64,000 nucleotides of DNA, from positions 7,501 through 71,500 of the forward strand of contig JALHMF010000006.1 of the NCBI GenBank assembly GCA_022844205.1. The letters run 5' to 3'. The notes below the pieces were generated by a model. It saw nothing but the letters and a program-made list of their open reading frames with translations. It did no database searches and was not told where the DNA came from. The translations under genes and the position numbers were made by a program. The DNA is from Xanthobacteraceae bacterium. GTDB taxonomy: Bacteria; Pseudomonadota; Alphaproteobacteria; Rhizobiales; Xanthobacteraceae. This document shows positions 44,764 to 54,384 of this stretch, in pieces. Within the stretch, counting starts at the first letter, position 1. Each line of letters begins with the position of its first letter.

Positions 44764-44840
44764 GTCATCGTCCACGAAAGCGGGCGATCCAGAAACACCT
44801 TTGTTCCTGCGATTACTGCCCCGCCTGCGCGGGGCATGAC
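44764..44840. repeat. Palindromic intergenic repeat, family A
   Basis: Begins GTCATCG and ends GGGGCATGAC, with the hairpin TGCCCCGC - CTGC - GCGGGGCA at 44817-44836. It is the inverse orientation of the elements at 23627 and 61142 and fills the gap before the SDR gene. Confidence 0.7.
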
Positions 44841-44872
44841 ATAAAGAGAAGCTTCTGCTTTATCTATTGCCA

Positions 44873-45646
44873 ATGCTGGCTTCCGAACTTTTCACCCTGA
44901 AAAATCGCGTCGCGCTGATCACCGGCGCGTCGAGTGGGCTTGGCGCGCACCTCGCCGAGGTGGCGGCCGAGAACGGCGCGAAGGTGATGCTGGTCGCGCG
45001 GCGGCGCGAGAAGCTGGAAGAATTGCAGGCGAACATCGACAAGGCGGGGGGGATTGCGGCGATTACGGTCGCCGATGTAACGGATCGCGCCGCCATGGCC
45101 CGCGCCTTCGACGCCGCGGAAAAACTATTCGGCACCGTCGATCTCTGCGTCGCCAATGCCGGCATTGTGCGGTCAGCCAAAGCCGTGGACACGACCGAGG
45201 AAATCTGGCGCGAGACGATGGCGACCAATCTCGACGGCGTGTTTTTCACCGCGCAGGAAGCGGCGAATCGGATGCTTGCTGCGAAGAAACCCGGCTCTAT
45301 CATCACCATTGCATCGGTTGCGGGACTTTCAGTGGAGCGCGGCGTCGGCGCCTACAATGTCAGCAAGGCGGGCGTCGTGCAGGCGACGAAAGTGCTGGCA
45401 CTTGAACTGGCGCGCAAAAACATCCGCGTGAATGCCATCGCACCGGGCTACACCGCCACCGACCTCAACCGCGAATTTCTCGATAGCGAGAAGGGGAAAC
45501 GCATTCGCGAGCAGATTCCCACCGGCCGCTTCGGCGAGCCTGGCGATCTCGATGGCGCCTTTCTGCTGCTCGCCTCGAACGCAAGCCAATGGATCACCGG
45601 CACGACGATTGTCGTCGATGGCGGTCACCTGATGACGATCGGATGA
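44873..45646 (+). CDS. SDR-family oxidoreductase
   Basis: 257 residues from the ATG at 44873; a TTG 6 nt upstream is an alternative and neither has a strong ribosome site. Classical SDR: cofactor loop TGASSGLGAHL, NAGIVRSAKAV, active-site Ser in ITIASVAGLS and the YNVSKAG catalytic Tyr/Lys. It oxidises or reduces a hydroxyl/keto group, possibly on an acyl-CoA. The stop overlaps the acyl-CoA dehydrogenase start by 4 bp, pointing to fatty or branched acid catabolism. Confidence 0.92.
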   Translation: MLASELFTLKNRVALITGASSGLGAHLAEVAAENGAKVMLVARRREKLEELQANIDKAGGIAAITVADVTDRAAMARAFDAAEKLFGTVDLCVANAGIVRSAKAVDTTEEIWRETMATNLDGVFFTAQEAANRMLAAKKPGSIITIASVAGLSVERGVGAYNVSKAGVVQATKVLALELARKNIRVNAIAPGYTATDLNREFLDSEKGKRIREQIPTGRFGEPGDLDGAFLLLASNASQWITGTTIVVDGGHLMTIG

Positions 45647-46851
45647 CCATGGATTTCTCGCTTCCATCAGAGATCGAAACAATCCGCCGTAAGACGCGCG
45701 AGTTCATCGCGGGGGAAGTGCTTCCGCTGGAAGCGGATCGCAAGAATTTCGACGAACATGAGAACATCAGGCTCGACGTGCTGGAAAAAGTGCGAGCGAA
45801 AGCCAAGAAGGAAGGCCTGTGGGCGCCGCAGACGCCGAAGCAGCATGGCGGCATGGGCCTGCCGATCGTCGGCTGGGCCGCACTCTATGAGGAAGCGAAC
45901 CGCTCGATCTTCGGGCCGGTCTCGCTGAATTGCGCCGCGCCCGACGACGGCAACATGAATTTGCTGTCGAAGGTCGCGACAGCGGAGCAGCAGAAAAAAT
46001 GGCTGCATCCGATTGTTGAAGGAAAAGTGCGCTCAAGCTTCGCGATGACGGAGCCGGCGCCCGGCGGCGGTTCCGATCCGTCGATGATCCGCACGCGCGC
46101 GGAACGTAAGGGTAACCGCAAGTGGTCGATTACCGGCCATAAATGGTTCATCACCGGTGCCGGCGTTGCAGAGCATTTCATTTTGATCGCGCGCACGTCC
46201 GATAATGCGCGCCGCGGCCTGACTGCGTTTCTGTTTCATAAGGATCAGCCGGGGTTCAAGCTTGGCCGGCGCATTGCGATCATGGGGCCGGAAGAGCACG
46301 GAGGCCATTGCGAGATCCATTTCGAAGGCATGGAAGTGGACGACGAGAACGTCCTGATGGGCGAGGGAGATGGCCTGAAACTTTGCCAGATCAGACTCGG
46401 TCCCGCGCGGCTCACGCACTGCATGCGCTGGCTCGGGTTATCCAAGCGCTGCCTTGAAATCGCGCAGACTTATGTGAACGAGCGAGAAGGCTTTGGCGTT
46501 CGCCTCGCCGACATCGAAAGCGTGCAGATGATGCTCGGCGAAGTGGCCGCCCGTATCGACACGGGGCGGTTGCTTGTCATGCGCGCGGCTTGGCTGCTCG
46601 ACAATGGGCAACGCGCGCGCAAAGAGATTTCGATGGCGAAGATTCATGTCGCCGAAACGCTGCATCAGGCGGCGGCGACAGCGGTGCAGTTGCAGGGCGC
46701 TCGCGGATATTCGAAGGATACAGTGGCCGAATGGATTTACCGCTACGCCCCGCAAGCGCGGCTCGTGGACGGCGCATCGGAAGTTCACAAGATGGTGCTG
46801 GCCTCGCATCTGCGCGAAGAGGGGCAGGATTTCTGGCGCTGGGGTTCCTGA
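45643..46851 (+). CDS. Acyl-CoA dehydrogenase
   Basis: 402 residues from the ATG at 45643 (ATGA overlap with the SDR). N-terminal helical domain, middle beta domain with SSFAMTEPAPGGGSDPSMI and GHKWFITGAG that bind FAD, and C-terminal helical domain with QLQGARGYSKDTVAEWIYRYAPQARLVDGASEVHKMVLA. It introduces a trans-2 double bond into an acyl-CoA and passes electrons to ETF. The ending resembles the ACAD10/11-like and medium/branched-chain subgroups; substrate not fixed. Confidence 0.94.
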   Translation: MTMDFSLPSEIETIRRKTREFIAGEVLPLEADRKNFDEHENIRLDVLEKVRAKAKKEGLWAPQTPKQHGGMGLPIVGWAALYEEANRSIFGPVSLNCAAPDDGNMNLLSKVATAEQQKKWLHPIVEGKVRSSFAMTEPAPGGGSDPSMIRTRAERKGNRKWSITGHKWFITGAGVAEHFILIARTSDNARRGLTAFLFHKDQPGFKLGRRIAIMGPEEHGGHCEIHFEGMEVDDENVLMGEGDGLKLCQIRLGPARLTHCMRWLGLSKRCLEIAQTYVNEREGFGVRLADIESVQMMLGEVAARIDTGRLLVMRAAWLLDNGQRARKEISMAKIHVAETLHQAAATAVQLQGARGYSKDTVAEWIYRYAPQARLVDGASEVHKMVLASHLREEGQDFWRWGS

Positions 46852-47011
46852 CTCCTCGCTGCAATGCGCCAAATTTCGCATCCGCTTGCACCTGAGCAAT
46901 TTCGCGCCGGTTCCTGCCCCTATTGCGAAATTGCCCGGCCAATGGCGCTATGCCAATTTGTTTCCTAGATAGATTCAGGGTGCGACGCGGCAGCCAAGGC
47001 GCTTTCCGGCA

Positions 47012-50000
47012 ATGAAGCTTTCAAACGTCGATCTCGACGACAAATTCGATCTTTCCAAATCGCGCATCTACGCTACCGGCTATCAGGCGCTGATCCGGCT
47101 GTGCCTGATGCAGAAGGAACTGGACCGCCGCGCGGGGCTGAATACGGCGGGTTATGTCACCGGCTATCGCGGCTCGCCGCTCGGCGGGCTCGACCAGCAG
47201 TTCATCCGCGCCAAAAGCTTCCTGCAAAAGAGCGATGTGCATTTCCATGCGGGCCTGAACGAGGACCTCGCGGCGACGGCGCTGTGGGGCGCGCAGCAGG
47301 CGGAACTGCGCGGCGAAGGCAAGTTCGATGGCGTGTTCGGCATTTGGTACGGCAAGGGGCCGGGCGTCGACCGCTCCGGCGACGTGTTTAGGCACGCCAA
47401 TTCCGCGGGGACATCCAAGCACGGTGGTGTGCTGGCGTTAATGGGCGACGACCATACGGCGGAATCCTCCACCACCGCGCACCAGTCGGAATTCCATTTC
47501 CTCGACGTGATGATTCCGATTCTCAATCCGGCGGGCGTGCAGGAAATCCTCGACTACGGCCTCTATGGCTGGGCGATGTCCCGCTACACGGGCGCATGGA
47601 CCGCACTCAAATGCATGCACGAAACGGTGGAATCGACTGCCGTCATCGACGGCAGCCTCGATCGCGTGAACATCGTCATGCCCACGGACTTCGCGATGCC
47701 GCCCGGCGGCTTGAACATCCGCCTCGGCGATACGGTCCTGGGCATGGAAGCACGGCTACACGACCATAAACGCGATGCCATGTTGGCGTTTATCCGCGCG
47801 AACAAGCTGAACAAGTGGATCACATCGGGCGGGCGCACGCCGAAGATCGGCATCATCACAACGGGCAAGAGCTATCTCGATGTCCGGCTCGCGCTGGATG
47901 AACTCGGCATCGATGAGGTGAAGTGCAACGATCTCGGCATTCGCCTCTTCAAGGTCGCCTGCCCGTGGCCGATCTCGAAGCAGGAATTGTCGGAATTCGC
48001 CGCCGGGCTCGATCTCATCATCGTCGTCGAAGAAAAACGCTCACTGATCGAAGTGCAGGTGCGAGAAGAACTCTATGGCACCGCCAATCAGCCGGTTTGC
48101 ATCGGAAAAAAAGACGAGCGCGGCAATTGGCTGTTCCCGGTGAAGGGGGCGCTCGATCCGAACGAAATCGCCATCTGCATCGGCGAGCGGTTGCTGAAGT
48201 ACGGAAACAACGAAGCGCTGTCGAAGCACGTTGCCTTCCTGAAAGACGCGCAGAAGGTGCTGCGCGAGACGCAGAGTGTCGCGACACGCGAGCCCTATTT
48301 CTGCGCGGGCTGTCCGCATAACTCATCGACTGTGGTTCCCGAGGGAATGCGCGCCTATGCGGGCATCGGCTGTCACTACATGGTGCAGTGGATGGATCGC
48401 TCGACGCTCGGCTTTACGCAGATGGGCGGCGAGGGCGCCAACTGGATGGGCGAAGCGCCGTTCTCCAAGCGCAAGCATGTGTTCCAGAATCTGGGCGACG
48501 GCACCTACAATCACTCCGGCTATCTCGCCATCCGTGCCGCCATCGCGGCCGGCACGAACATGACCTACAAGATTCTGTTCAACGATGCGGTCGCGATGAC
48601 CGGCGGCCAAAAAAACGACGGCAACCTCGATGTCCCGACCGTCGCGCGCCAGGTTGCCGCCGAGGGCGCCAAGAAAGTCGTGATCGTCAGCGACGAGCCC
48701 TGGAAATACGCCCGGAACGAGAAATGGCCGGAAGGCATCAGCATTCATCATCGCGACGAACTGATGAAGGTGCAAACGGAGCTTGCCGAAATTCCCGGCG
48801 TTACGGTGCTGATTTACGACCAGACCTGTGCCGCCGAAAAGCGACGCCGCCGCAAACGCGGGCAACTTCCCGATCCCGACAAGCGCGTCATCATCAATGA
48901 ACTCGTGTGCGAAGGCTGCGGCGATTGCGGAACGCAATCCAATTGCATCGCGATCCAGCCCTTGGAAACCGAATGGGGCCGCAAACGCGAGATCGACCAG
49001 TCGAGCTGCAACAAGGACTATTCCTGCCTGAAAGGTTTTTGCCCGGCGCTCGTCACCGTGCATGGCGTGAGGCAGAAGCGCGGAACTGGGGTCGCGGGGC
49101 CGGACGGTTTTCCGGCGTTGCCGGAGCCGAAATTGCCGGAGATCGGTCAGACGTATGGGATCATCGTCACCGGCATCGGCGGCACCGGAGTCGTGACCAT
49201 CGGTGCGCTGCTCGGCATGGCCGCGCATCTCGAAGGCAAGGCTTGTGGAATCGTGGATATGGCCGGCCTTGCGCAAAAGGGCGGCGCGGTGCTCTCGCAT
49301 ATCCGCATTGCGAAGAAACCAGAGGATATCCACGCGATCCGCATTCACGCGCGCGGTGCCGATCTGATCATGGGCGGCGACATCGTGGTCGCGGGCTCCA
49401 AGAACGTGCTCGCCGCGGTGAAGCCGGGGGAAACCACCGTCGTCGTCAACACGCACGAAGTGCAGCCCGGTAAATTCGCGCTGGATGCGGATTTTTCGCT
49501 GCCGACCGAGCGCATCAAGCGGGCGATCTCGTCCACGGCCGGACGCGAGAAGACGCGATTTGTCGATGCGACCAGGCTGGCGACGGCGCTATTCGGCTCC
49601 TCGATCGGGCAGAATATTTTTATGGTTGGCTTTGCGTATCAGCTCGGCACGATCCCGCTAAGCGCTGAAGCGATCGAGCGCGCCATTGAGATGAACGGCG
49701 AGGCCGTGGAGACGAACAAGGCCGCCTTCGCCTGGGGACGCCGTGCGGCGCACGATTCCGACGCGGTCGCGAGACTTTCCGCTCCGAACGAAATTTCATC
49801 CGACGCCCGCAAGCTTTCGATTTCGCTGGACGAGGCGATTGCCCGCCGCATGGAGTTTCTCACCGCCTATCAGAACGAATCTTATGCGGCGCGCTATCGC
49901 GAGTTGATCGAGCGCGTGCGCATGGCGGAGCGGGCTGCCATCAAAGACAGCGAAGCGCTGACCGAAGCGGCAGTCCGGTATCTCTTCAAGCTCATGGCGT

Positions 50001-50494
50001 ATAAGGATGAGTATGAGGTTGCCCGCCTCTACACCGACGGCTCGTTCGCAAAACAGGTTGCGACGGCGTTCGAGGGCAAGGCGCGACTGGAATTTCATCT
50101 GGCACCGCCGCTGTTCTCCCGCATCGACCCCGGCACCGGGCGCCCGAAAAAAATCTCCTTCGGCGGCTGGATGATGGGTGCGTTCGGCCTGCTCACGCGG
50201 TTCAAGTTCTTGCGCGGTACGGCATTCGATCCGTTCGGTTGGTCCGGGGAACGGCGCACCGAGCGCCAGTTGATCGAGGATTATGCGGCGGTGCTGGCTG
50301 AGTTTGCGGCCAAACTCACACCGCGGAATCATGCGCTCGCCGTGGCCATCGCGTCGGTGCCTGAAAAAATTCGCGGGTTCGGGCCGGTGAAGCACCGCAA
50401 TCTCGTTGCCGTGAAGGCGGAGGAAAAGGAGCTTCTCGCCCGTTTCCGTTCTGGCGATAGGGAGAGCATTCGCATTCCCGCCGCGGCCGAATAG
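47012..50494 (+). CDS. Indolepyruvate ferredoxin oxidoreductase, fused subunits
   Basis: 1160 residues, the long fused form found in proteobacteria. N-terminal pyrimidine-binding domain with GYRGSPLGGLDQQF; central thiamine-diphosphate domain with CAGCPHNSST and GDGTYNHSGYLAIRAA (about 494) and GGQKNDGNLDV; Cys-rich 4Fe-4S segment CEGCGDCGTQSNC (Cys633, 636, 639, 645) and SCLKGFCPA; then the gamma-type domain starting IIVTGIGGTGVVTIG (about 715) and a C-terminal family extension. It turns arylpyruvates or branched 2-oxo acids into acyl-CoA with ferredoxin. It probably links amino-acid breakdown to the CoA ligases downstream. Confidence 0.94.
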   Translation: MKLSNVDLDDKFDLSKSRIYATGYQALIRLCLMQKELDRRAGLNTAGYVTGYRGSPLGGLDQQFIRAKSFLQKSDVHFHAGLNEDLAATALWGAQQAELRGEGKFDGVFGIWYGKGPGVDRSGDVFRHANSAGTSKHGGVLALMGDDHTAESSTTAHQSEFHFLDVMIPILNPAGVQEILDYGLYGWAMSRYTGAWTALKCMHETVESTAVIDGSLDRVNIVMPTDFAMPPGGLNIRLGDTVLGMEARLHDHKRDAMLAFIRANKLNKWITSGGRTPKIGIITTGKSYLDVRLALDELGIDEVKCNDLGIRLFKVACPWPISKQELSEFAAGLDLIIVVEEKRSLIEVQVREELYGTANQPVCIGKKDERGNWLFPVKGALDPNEIAICIGERLLKYGNNEALSKHVAFLKDAQKVLRETQSVATREPYFCAGCPHNSSTVVPEGMRAYAGIGCHYMVQWMDRSTLGFTQMGGEGANWMGEAPFSKRKHVFQNLGDGTYNHSGYLAIRAAIAAGTNMTYKILFNDAVAMTGGQKNDGNLDVPTVARQVAAEGAKKVVIVSDEPWKYARNEKWPEGISIHHRDELMKVQTELAEIPGVTVLIYDQTCAAEKRRRRKRGQLPDPDKRVIINELVCEGCGDCGTQSNCIAIQPLETEWGRKREIDQSSCNKDYSCLKGFCPALVTVHGVRQKRGTGVAGPDGFPALPEPKLPEIGQTYGIIVTGIGGTGVVTIGALLGMAAHLEGKACGIVDMAGLAQKGGAVLSHIRIAKKPEDIHAIRIHARGADLIMGGDIVVAGSKNVLAAVKPGETTVVVNTHEVQPGKFALDADFSLPTERIKRAISSTAGREKTRFVDATRLATALFGSSIGQNIFMVGFAYQLGTIPLSAEAIERAIEMNGEAVETNKAAFAWGRRAAHDSDAVARLSAPNEISSDARKLSISLDEAIARRMEFLTAYQNESYAARYRELIERVRMAERAAIKDSEALTEAAVRYLFKLMAYKDEYEVARLYTDGSFAKQVATAFEGKARLEFHLAPPLFSRIDPGTGRPKKISFGGWMMGAFGLLTRFKFLRGTAFDPFGWSGERRTERQLIEDYAAVLAEFAAKLTPRNHALAVAIASVPEKIRGFGPVKHRNLVAVKAEEKELLARFRSGDRESIRIPAAAE

Positions 50495-50578
50495 CGGCGA
50501 ACGGAGTTCATTTCGCTTGTCTCGGGCGGAAGGCTTGCGATACTCGCAGCACCCTCGAACGTTTGCGGGGTATTCTCC

Positions 50579-51253
50579 GTGATTCCGGCCGAACAATTTC
50601 GCAGCATGGCGTATTGGTCGAGCGAACTCAAAGAAGAAGAGTTCGAGCGTGCCCGCAGGGGCATCTCGATCAAGTCATTCTCGAAGGGAAACTATCTTTG
50701 CCATGTCGGGGATCGTCTGGATCAATGGACCGGGGTTGCAAGCGGGATCGCCGTCATCGGCATGGTCTCGGCCAAGGGCAAGGCCACCAGCCTGATCGGC
50801 GTGCCGCAGGGCGGTTGGTTCGGTGAGGGCACGGTGCTGAAGGGGGAGCCACGGCGGTACGATGTCATCTTGCTGCGCGACTCCGAAATCGCCTTCATGA
50901 ACCGGCCGACGTTTCTTTGGCTCTTTGAAAATAGCGTCGCCTTCAATCGTCATCTGGTGCGGATGCTGAACGAACGGCTCGCCTATTTTATTGCGCTGGC
51001 CGAGTATCACCGCCTGCTTGACGCCACCGGACGGCTTGCGCGCAATATCGCCTGGCTGTTCAACCCGGTGCTCAGCCCCCGGATCGGCCTGCATATCGAG
51101 ATCACCCAGGAAGAGATCGCGATGCTGACGGGGGTCTCACGGCAGGTGGCGAACAAAAGTCTGCAGTCGCTCGAAGCCGAGGGGCTGCTGAATGTCGGGC
51201 ACGGCAGCATTACCGTGCTTGATCTCCAAAAGCTCAGCCGTTACGGGGAATAA
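50579..51253 (+). CDS. Crp/Fnr-family transcriptional regulator
   Basis: 224 residues, GTG start. A cyclic-nucleotide-binding-type beta barrel (about 25-120; GNYLCHVGDRLDQW, GWFGEGTVLKGEPRRY) leads through a long dimer helix to a winged HTH (about 165-215; TQEEIAMLTGVSRQVANKSLQSLEAEGLL). The four cysteines of oxygen-sensing FNR are absent, so a small-molecule ligand is more likely. Located between the indolepyruvate oxidoreductase and the acyl-CoA synthetase/Liv cluster, it may control either; no operator could be recognised. Confidence 0.92.
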   Translation: MIPAEQFRSMAYWSSELKEEEFERARRGISIKSFSKGNYLCHVGDRLDQWTGVASGIAVIGMVSAKGKATSLIGVPQGGWFGEGTVLKGEPRRYDVILLRDSEIAFMNRPTFLWLFENSVAFNRHLVRMLNERLAYFIALAEYHRLLDATGRLARNIAWLFNPVLSPRIGLHIEITQEEIAMLTGVSRQVANKSLQSLEAEGLLNVGHGSITVLDLQKLSRYGE

Positions 51254-51431
51254 CAACCCGCAGGAACCTGGACGCCTGAAGCTGCATCTCTAGCGAATAG
51301 ACCCCCGGTCTGTCTGTCAAGTACGCCCTTGCGGCTAATCCAGTTTCCTTCAAAATCTGTATACTGATCAAAAGCCTCGGAAACAGAGGCGATCAAAAAT
51401 ATCGGCCATGCGCCGAGCCAGGGAGGACGAC

Positions 51432-53405
51432 TTGAGCGCCGACGCCACGTCGCTCGTCGATACGTTTCCCAAACTCCTGCTCATCAATGCGGTGAGGCGG
51501 GGGAACCGTCCTTCCATTCGCGAAAAGGATTTCGGCATCTGGCACACCTGGACATGGGCGCAGGTGCTTGAGGAAGTGCGCTTGTTCTCGATCGGTCTGT
51601 CGGTGCTTGGCCTCAAGCGCGACGAGAAGGTCGCGATCATTGGCGCGAACCGGCCGCGGCTCTACTGGACCATGTGCGCGGCGCAGGCGTTGGGCGCGAT
51701 CCCCGTCCCGATCTATCAGGATTCAGTCGCCGACGAGATGGCTTTCGTGCTGGCGCATGCCGGCGTCCGGATCGCAGTCGTCGAGAACCAGGAGCAGGTC
51801 GATAAAATTCTCTCCATCTCCGACCGGCTGCCGACCCTTAGCCACATCATTTACGACGAAGAGCGGGGCTCGCAGGATTACGACCGCACCCGCCTGAAGT
51901 CTTTCAATGAAGTACAGGAGATGGGCCGCGCCGCGAGCAACAAGCAGGCCGGCAGCAACTGGGAGAAAGAGATCGCGCGCGGCAAGGGCGCGGATACAGC
52001 GGTCATTCTCTATACGTCCGGCACCACGGGGCAGCCCAAGGGGGTCGTGCTGACCTTCGATGCGACGATCACAAGTTCGCGCAACGCAAACACCTTCGAT
52101 GAACTCGATGAGCACGAAGAAGTGCTCGCCTATCTGCCGATGGCGTGGGTGGGCGATCATATTTTCTCGTATGCGCAATCCTATGTCGCGGGCTTCTGCG
52201 TGAATTGTCCGGAAAGCCCCGAGACGGTGATTCAGGATCGCCGCGAGGTCGGGCCGACCTATGTGTTTGCGCCGCCGCGCATCTACGAAAACCTGCTCAC
52301 GCTCACGATGGTGCGCATGGAGGATGCGAGCGCGTTTAAGCGGAAAATGTTTCACTATTTTCTCGATGTCGCACGGCGCTATGGCGAAAAGATTTTGAAC
52401 CGGCAGAGCGTTCCGCTCCACGGCAGGTTGCTCTATTGGCTCGGCAATATCCTGATGTACGGGCCGATGAAGAACCGCTACGGGTTTTCCCGTTTGCGCG
52501 TCGCATACACCGCCGGCGAAGCGATCGGGCCGGAAATTTTCCGTTACTACCGCTCGCTCGGCATCAACCTGAAACAGCTCTACGGATCGACCGAAGCCTC
52601 GGTTTACATCACCGCGCAGCCGGATGGCGAAATCTACGCCGACACGGTCGGCAAACCGAACATCGGCGTTGAGGTGCGTGTTGCCGACAACGGCGAGGTG
52701 ATGTTCCGCTCGCCCGGCGTGTTCACGGGTTACTACAAGGATCCGGAGCGCACAGAGCAGACCAAAACGCCGGATGGCTGGGTGCATACAGGGGATGCCG
52801 GTTTCTTCGATCCGAAAACCGGGCACCTGAAAATCATCGACCGCGCGAAGGATGTCGGACGCCTGAAGGACAACACGCTGTTCGCGCCGAAATACATCGA
52901 GAACAAGCTGAAGTTCTATCCGAACATCAAGGAAGCCGTGGCCTTCGGCGACAAGCGCGATTACGTCGCGGTGATGCTGAACATCGATCTCGTCGCCGTC
53001 GGGAGCTGGGCCGAGCGCAACAACGTGATCTACGGCTCCTATCAGGAACTCGCTGCGCATCCGAAAGTGTACGAGATGCTCGCGGAGCATGTGGACGCGG
53101 TGAACCGCTCGCTCGCGCAGGAAGGTCCGATGGCCGGAGCGCAGATCAAGCGCTTCCTCATCCTGCACAAGGAACTCGATGCCGACGACGGCGAACTGAC
53201 ACGCACGCAGAAGGTCCGCCGCGGGTTCATCAGCGAGCGTTACGAACCGCTTGCGCAGGGACTTTATAACGGTTCGAAAGAAGTCAACATTTCTACGGAA
53301 GTGACCTTCGAAGATGGGCGCAAGGGAGCGATCCAGGGGCTCGTGAAGATCGTGGACATGAACGTGTATCCGGCCACGGCACCGGAAATGGAGCAGGCGG
53401 CATGA
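51432..53405 (+). CDS. Long-chain-type AMP-forming acyl-CoA synthetase
   Basis: I choose the TTG at 51432 (657 residues) because GGGAGGA stands 5 nt upstream; the ATG at 51408 has no such site. P-loop YTSGTTGQPKGVVLTF (about 200), YGSTEASVY, TGDAGFFDPKTGHLKIIDRAKD hinge region, and the long C-terminal domain ELTRTQKVRRGFI mark an ANL-superfamily ligase of the large, bacterial long-chain/branched type. It activates a carboxylic acid with ATP and CoA. Ancestrally it overlapped livG by 4 bp; a repeat element now separates them. Pairing with a Liv importer suggests it activates the imported acid. Confidence 0.93.
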   Translation: MSADATSLVDTFPKLLLINAVRRGNRPSIREKDFGIWHTWTWAQVLEEVRLFSIGLSVLGLKRDEKVAIIGANRPRLYWTMCAAQALGAIPVPIYQDSVADEMAFVLAHAGVRIAVVENQEQVDKILSISDRLPTLSHIIYDEERGSQDYDRTRLKSFNEVQEMGRAASNKQAGSNWEKEIARGKGADTAVILYTSGTTGQPKGVVLTFDATITSSRNANTFDELDEHEEVLAYLPMAWVGDHIFSYAQSYVAGFCVNCPESPETVIQDRREVGPTYVFAPPRIYENLLTLTMVRMEDASAFKRKMFHYFLDVARRYGEKILNRQSVPLHGRLLYWLGNILMYGPMKNRYGFSRLRVAYTAGEAIGPEIFRYYRSLGINLKQLYGSTEASVYITAQPDGEIYADTVGKPNIGVEVRVADNGEVMFRSPGVFTGYYKDPERTEQTKTPDGWVHTGDAGFFDPKTGHLKIIDRAKDVGRLKDNTLFAPKYIENKLKFYPNIKEAVAFGDKRDYVAVMLNIDLVAVGSWAERNNVIYGSYQELAAHPKVYEMLAEHVDAVNRSLAQEGPMAGAQIKRFLILHKELDADDGELTRTQKVRRGFISERYEPLAQGLYNGSKEVNISTEVTFEDGRKGAIQGLVKIVDMNVYPATAPEMEQAA

Positions 53406-53587
53406 GGGCTCCATTTCATTTCTTTATCCCTCCCCTGAAAGGGGAGGGTCGAACCGCCGAAGGCGGTTCGGGGAGGGGTCAAGCGGTCCTTAACAAGACC
53501 CTCACCCGTCGCGCTTCGCGCGCCGGCCTCCCCCTTTCAGGGGGAGGTAATAAGAGTGATCGGGAGCAGGCGGCATGAGGGCTCCAT
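53390..53587. repeat. Palindromic element flanked by 25-bp direct repeat, family C
   Basis: The inserted part (53415-53562, 148 nt) holds CCCTCCCCTGAAAGGGGAGGG near its left end, CCTCCCCCTTTCAGGGGGAGGT near its right end (each self-complementary) and inner CG-rich hairpins, like the short mosaic repeats known from rhizobia. A perfect 25-bp direct repeat flanks it (53390-53414 and 53563-53587) and contains the end of the synthetase gene and the start of livG. Confidence 0.88.
53402..53578 (+). CDS. 58-residue ORF created by repeat insertion, coupled at both ends
   Basis: The ATG at 53402 overlaps the acyl-CoA synthetase stop (ATGA); the frame runs through the whole palindromic element without a stop and ends with a TGA that overlaps the livG ATG at 53575 (ATGA). 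The peptide is Arg/Gly-rich (for example HFFIPPLKGEGRTAEGG) and has no domain. It may be translated only as a bridge that keeps ribosome coupling into livG. It is equally possible that it is never a functional protein. Confidence 0.4.
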   Translation: MRAPFHFFIPPLKGEGRTAEGGSGRGQAVLNKTLTRRASRAGLPLSGGGNKSDREQAA

Positions 53588-54375
53588 CGGGCGGCGAGAT
53601 CGCCTCCGGCGAGGTGCTGCTCGCGGTGGAGAACATTTCGCTTTCGTTCGGCGGCATCAAGGCGCTGTCGAATGTCTCGTTCGATATCCGCAAGGGCGAG
53701 GTTCGCGCGATCATCGGCCCGAACGGGGCAGGCAAGACGTCGATGCTGAACGTCGTCAACGGCTTCTATCATCCGGACGAAGGCCGCATTACTTACCGCC
53801 GTCAGACGCGCCACCGCATGAAGCCGTACGAGGCGGCTGCTTCCGGAATCGCGCGCACGTTTCAAAATGTCGCGCTGTTCAAGGGCATGTCGACGCTCGA
53901 CAACATCATGACCGGCCGCACGCTGAAAATGCGCAAAGGCGTCCTGTCGCAAATGATCTATTGGGGGGCGTCCCAGAAGGAAGAAATCGAACACCGCGAA
54001 TTCGTCGAGCGGATCATCGACTTTCTTGAAATTGAGCACATTCGCAAAGCGCCCGTAGGAAAACTTCCTTACGGCTTGCAGAAGCGCGTCGAACTTGGCC
54101 GCGCACTTGCGATGGAGCCGGAACTCTTGCTTCTCGACGAGCCTATGGCGGGCATGAATCTTGAAGAGAAGCTCGACATGTGCCGATTCATCCTCACGGT
54201 GAAGGACAGCTTCAACACCACGATCGCGCTGATCGAACACGACATGGGCGTGGTGATGGATCTCTCCGACCGCGTCGTGGTGCTGGATCACGGCCAGAAG
54301 ATCGCCGACGGAACGCCGGCGGAAGTGCAAGGCAACAAGGCGGTGATCGACGCCTATCTCGGTGTGGCGCATTAG
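53575..54375 (+). CDS. livG: Branched-chain-type ABC importer, ATP-binding protein LivG
   Basis: 266 residues. Walker A GPNGAGKTSMLNVVNG (about 44-59), Q-loop RTFQNVALFKGMSTLDN, LivG-type signature LPYGLQKRVELGRAL, Walker B LLLLDEPMAGMN, and the switch-His segment ALIEHDMGVVMDLSDRVVVLDHG. It hydrolyses ATP on the cytoplasmic side of the LivHM pore. Upstream lies the acyl-CoA synthetase across an inserted repeat; livH begins 9 nt after its stop. Confidence 0.93.
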   Translation: MRAPSGGEIASGEVLLAVENISLSFGGIKALSNVSFDIRKGEVRAIIGPNGAGKTSMLNVVNGFYHPDEGRITYRRQTRHRMKPYEAAASGIARTFQNVALFKGMSTLDNIMTGRTLKMRKGVLSQMIYWGASQKEEIEHREFVERIIDFLEIEHIRKAPVGKLPYGLQKRVELGRALAMEPELLLLDEPMAGMNLEEKLDMCRFILTVKDSFNTTIALIEHDMGVVMDLSDRVVVLDHGQKIADGTPAEVQGNKAVIDAYLGVAH

Positions 54376-54384
54376 GATGGGTAC

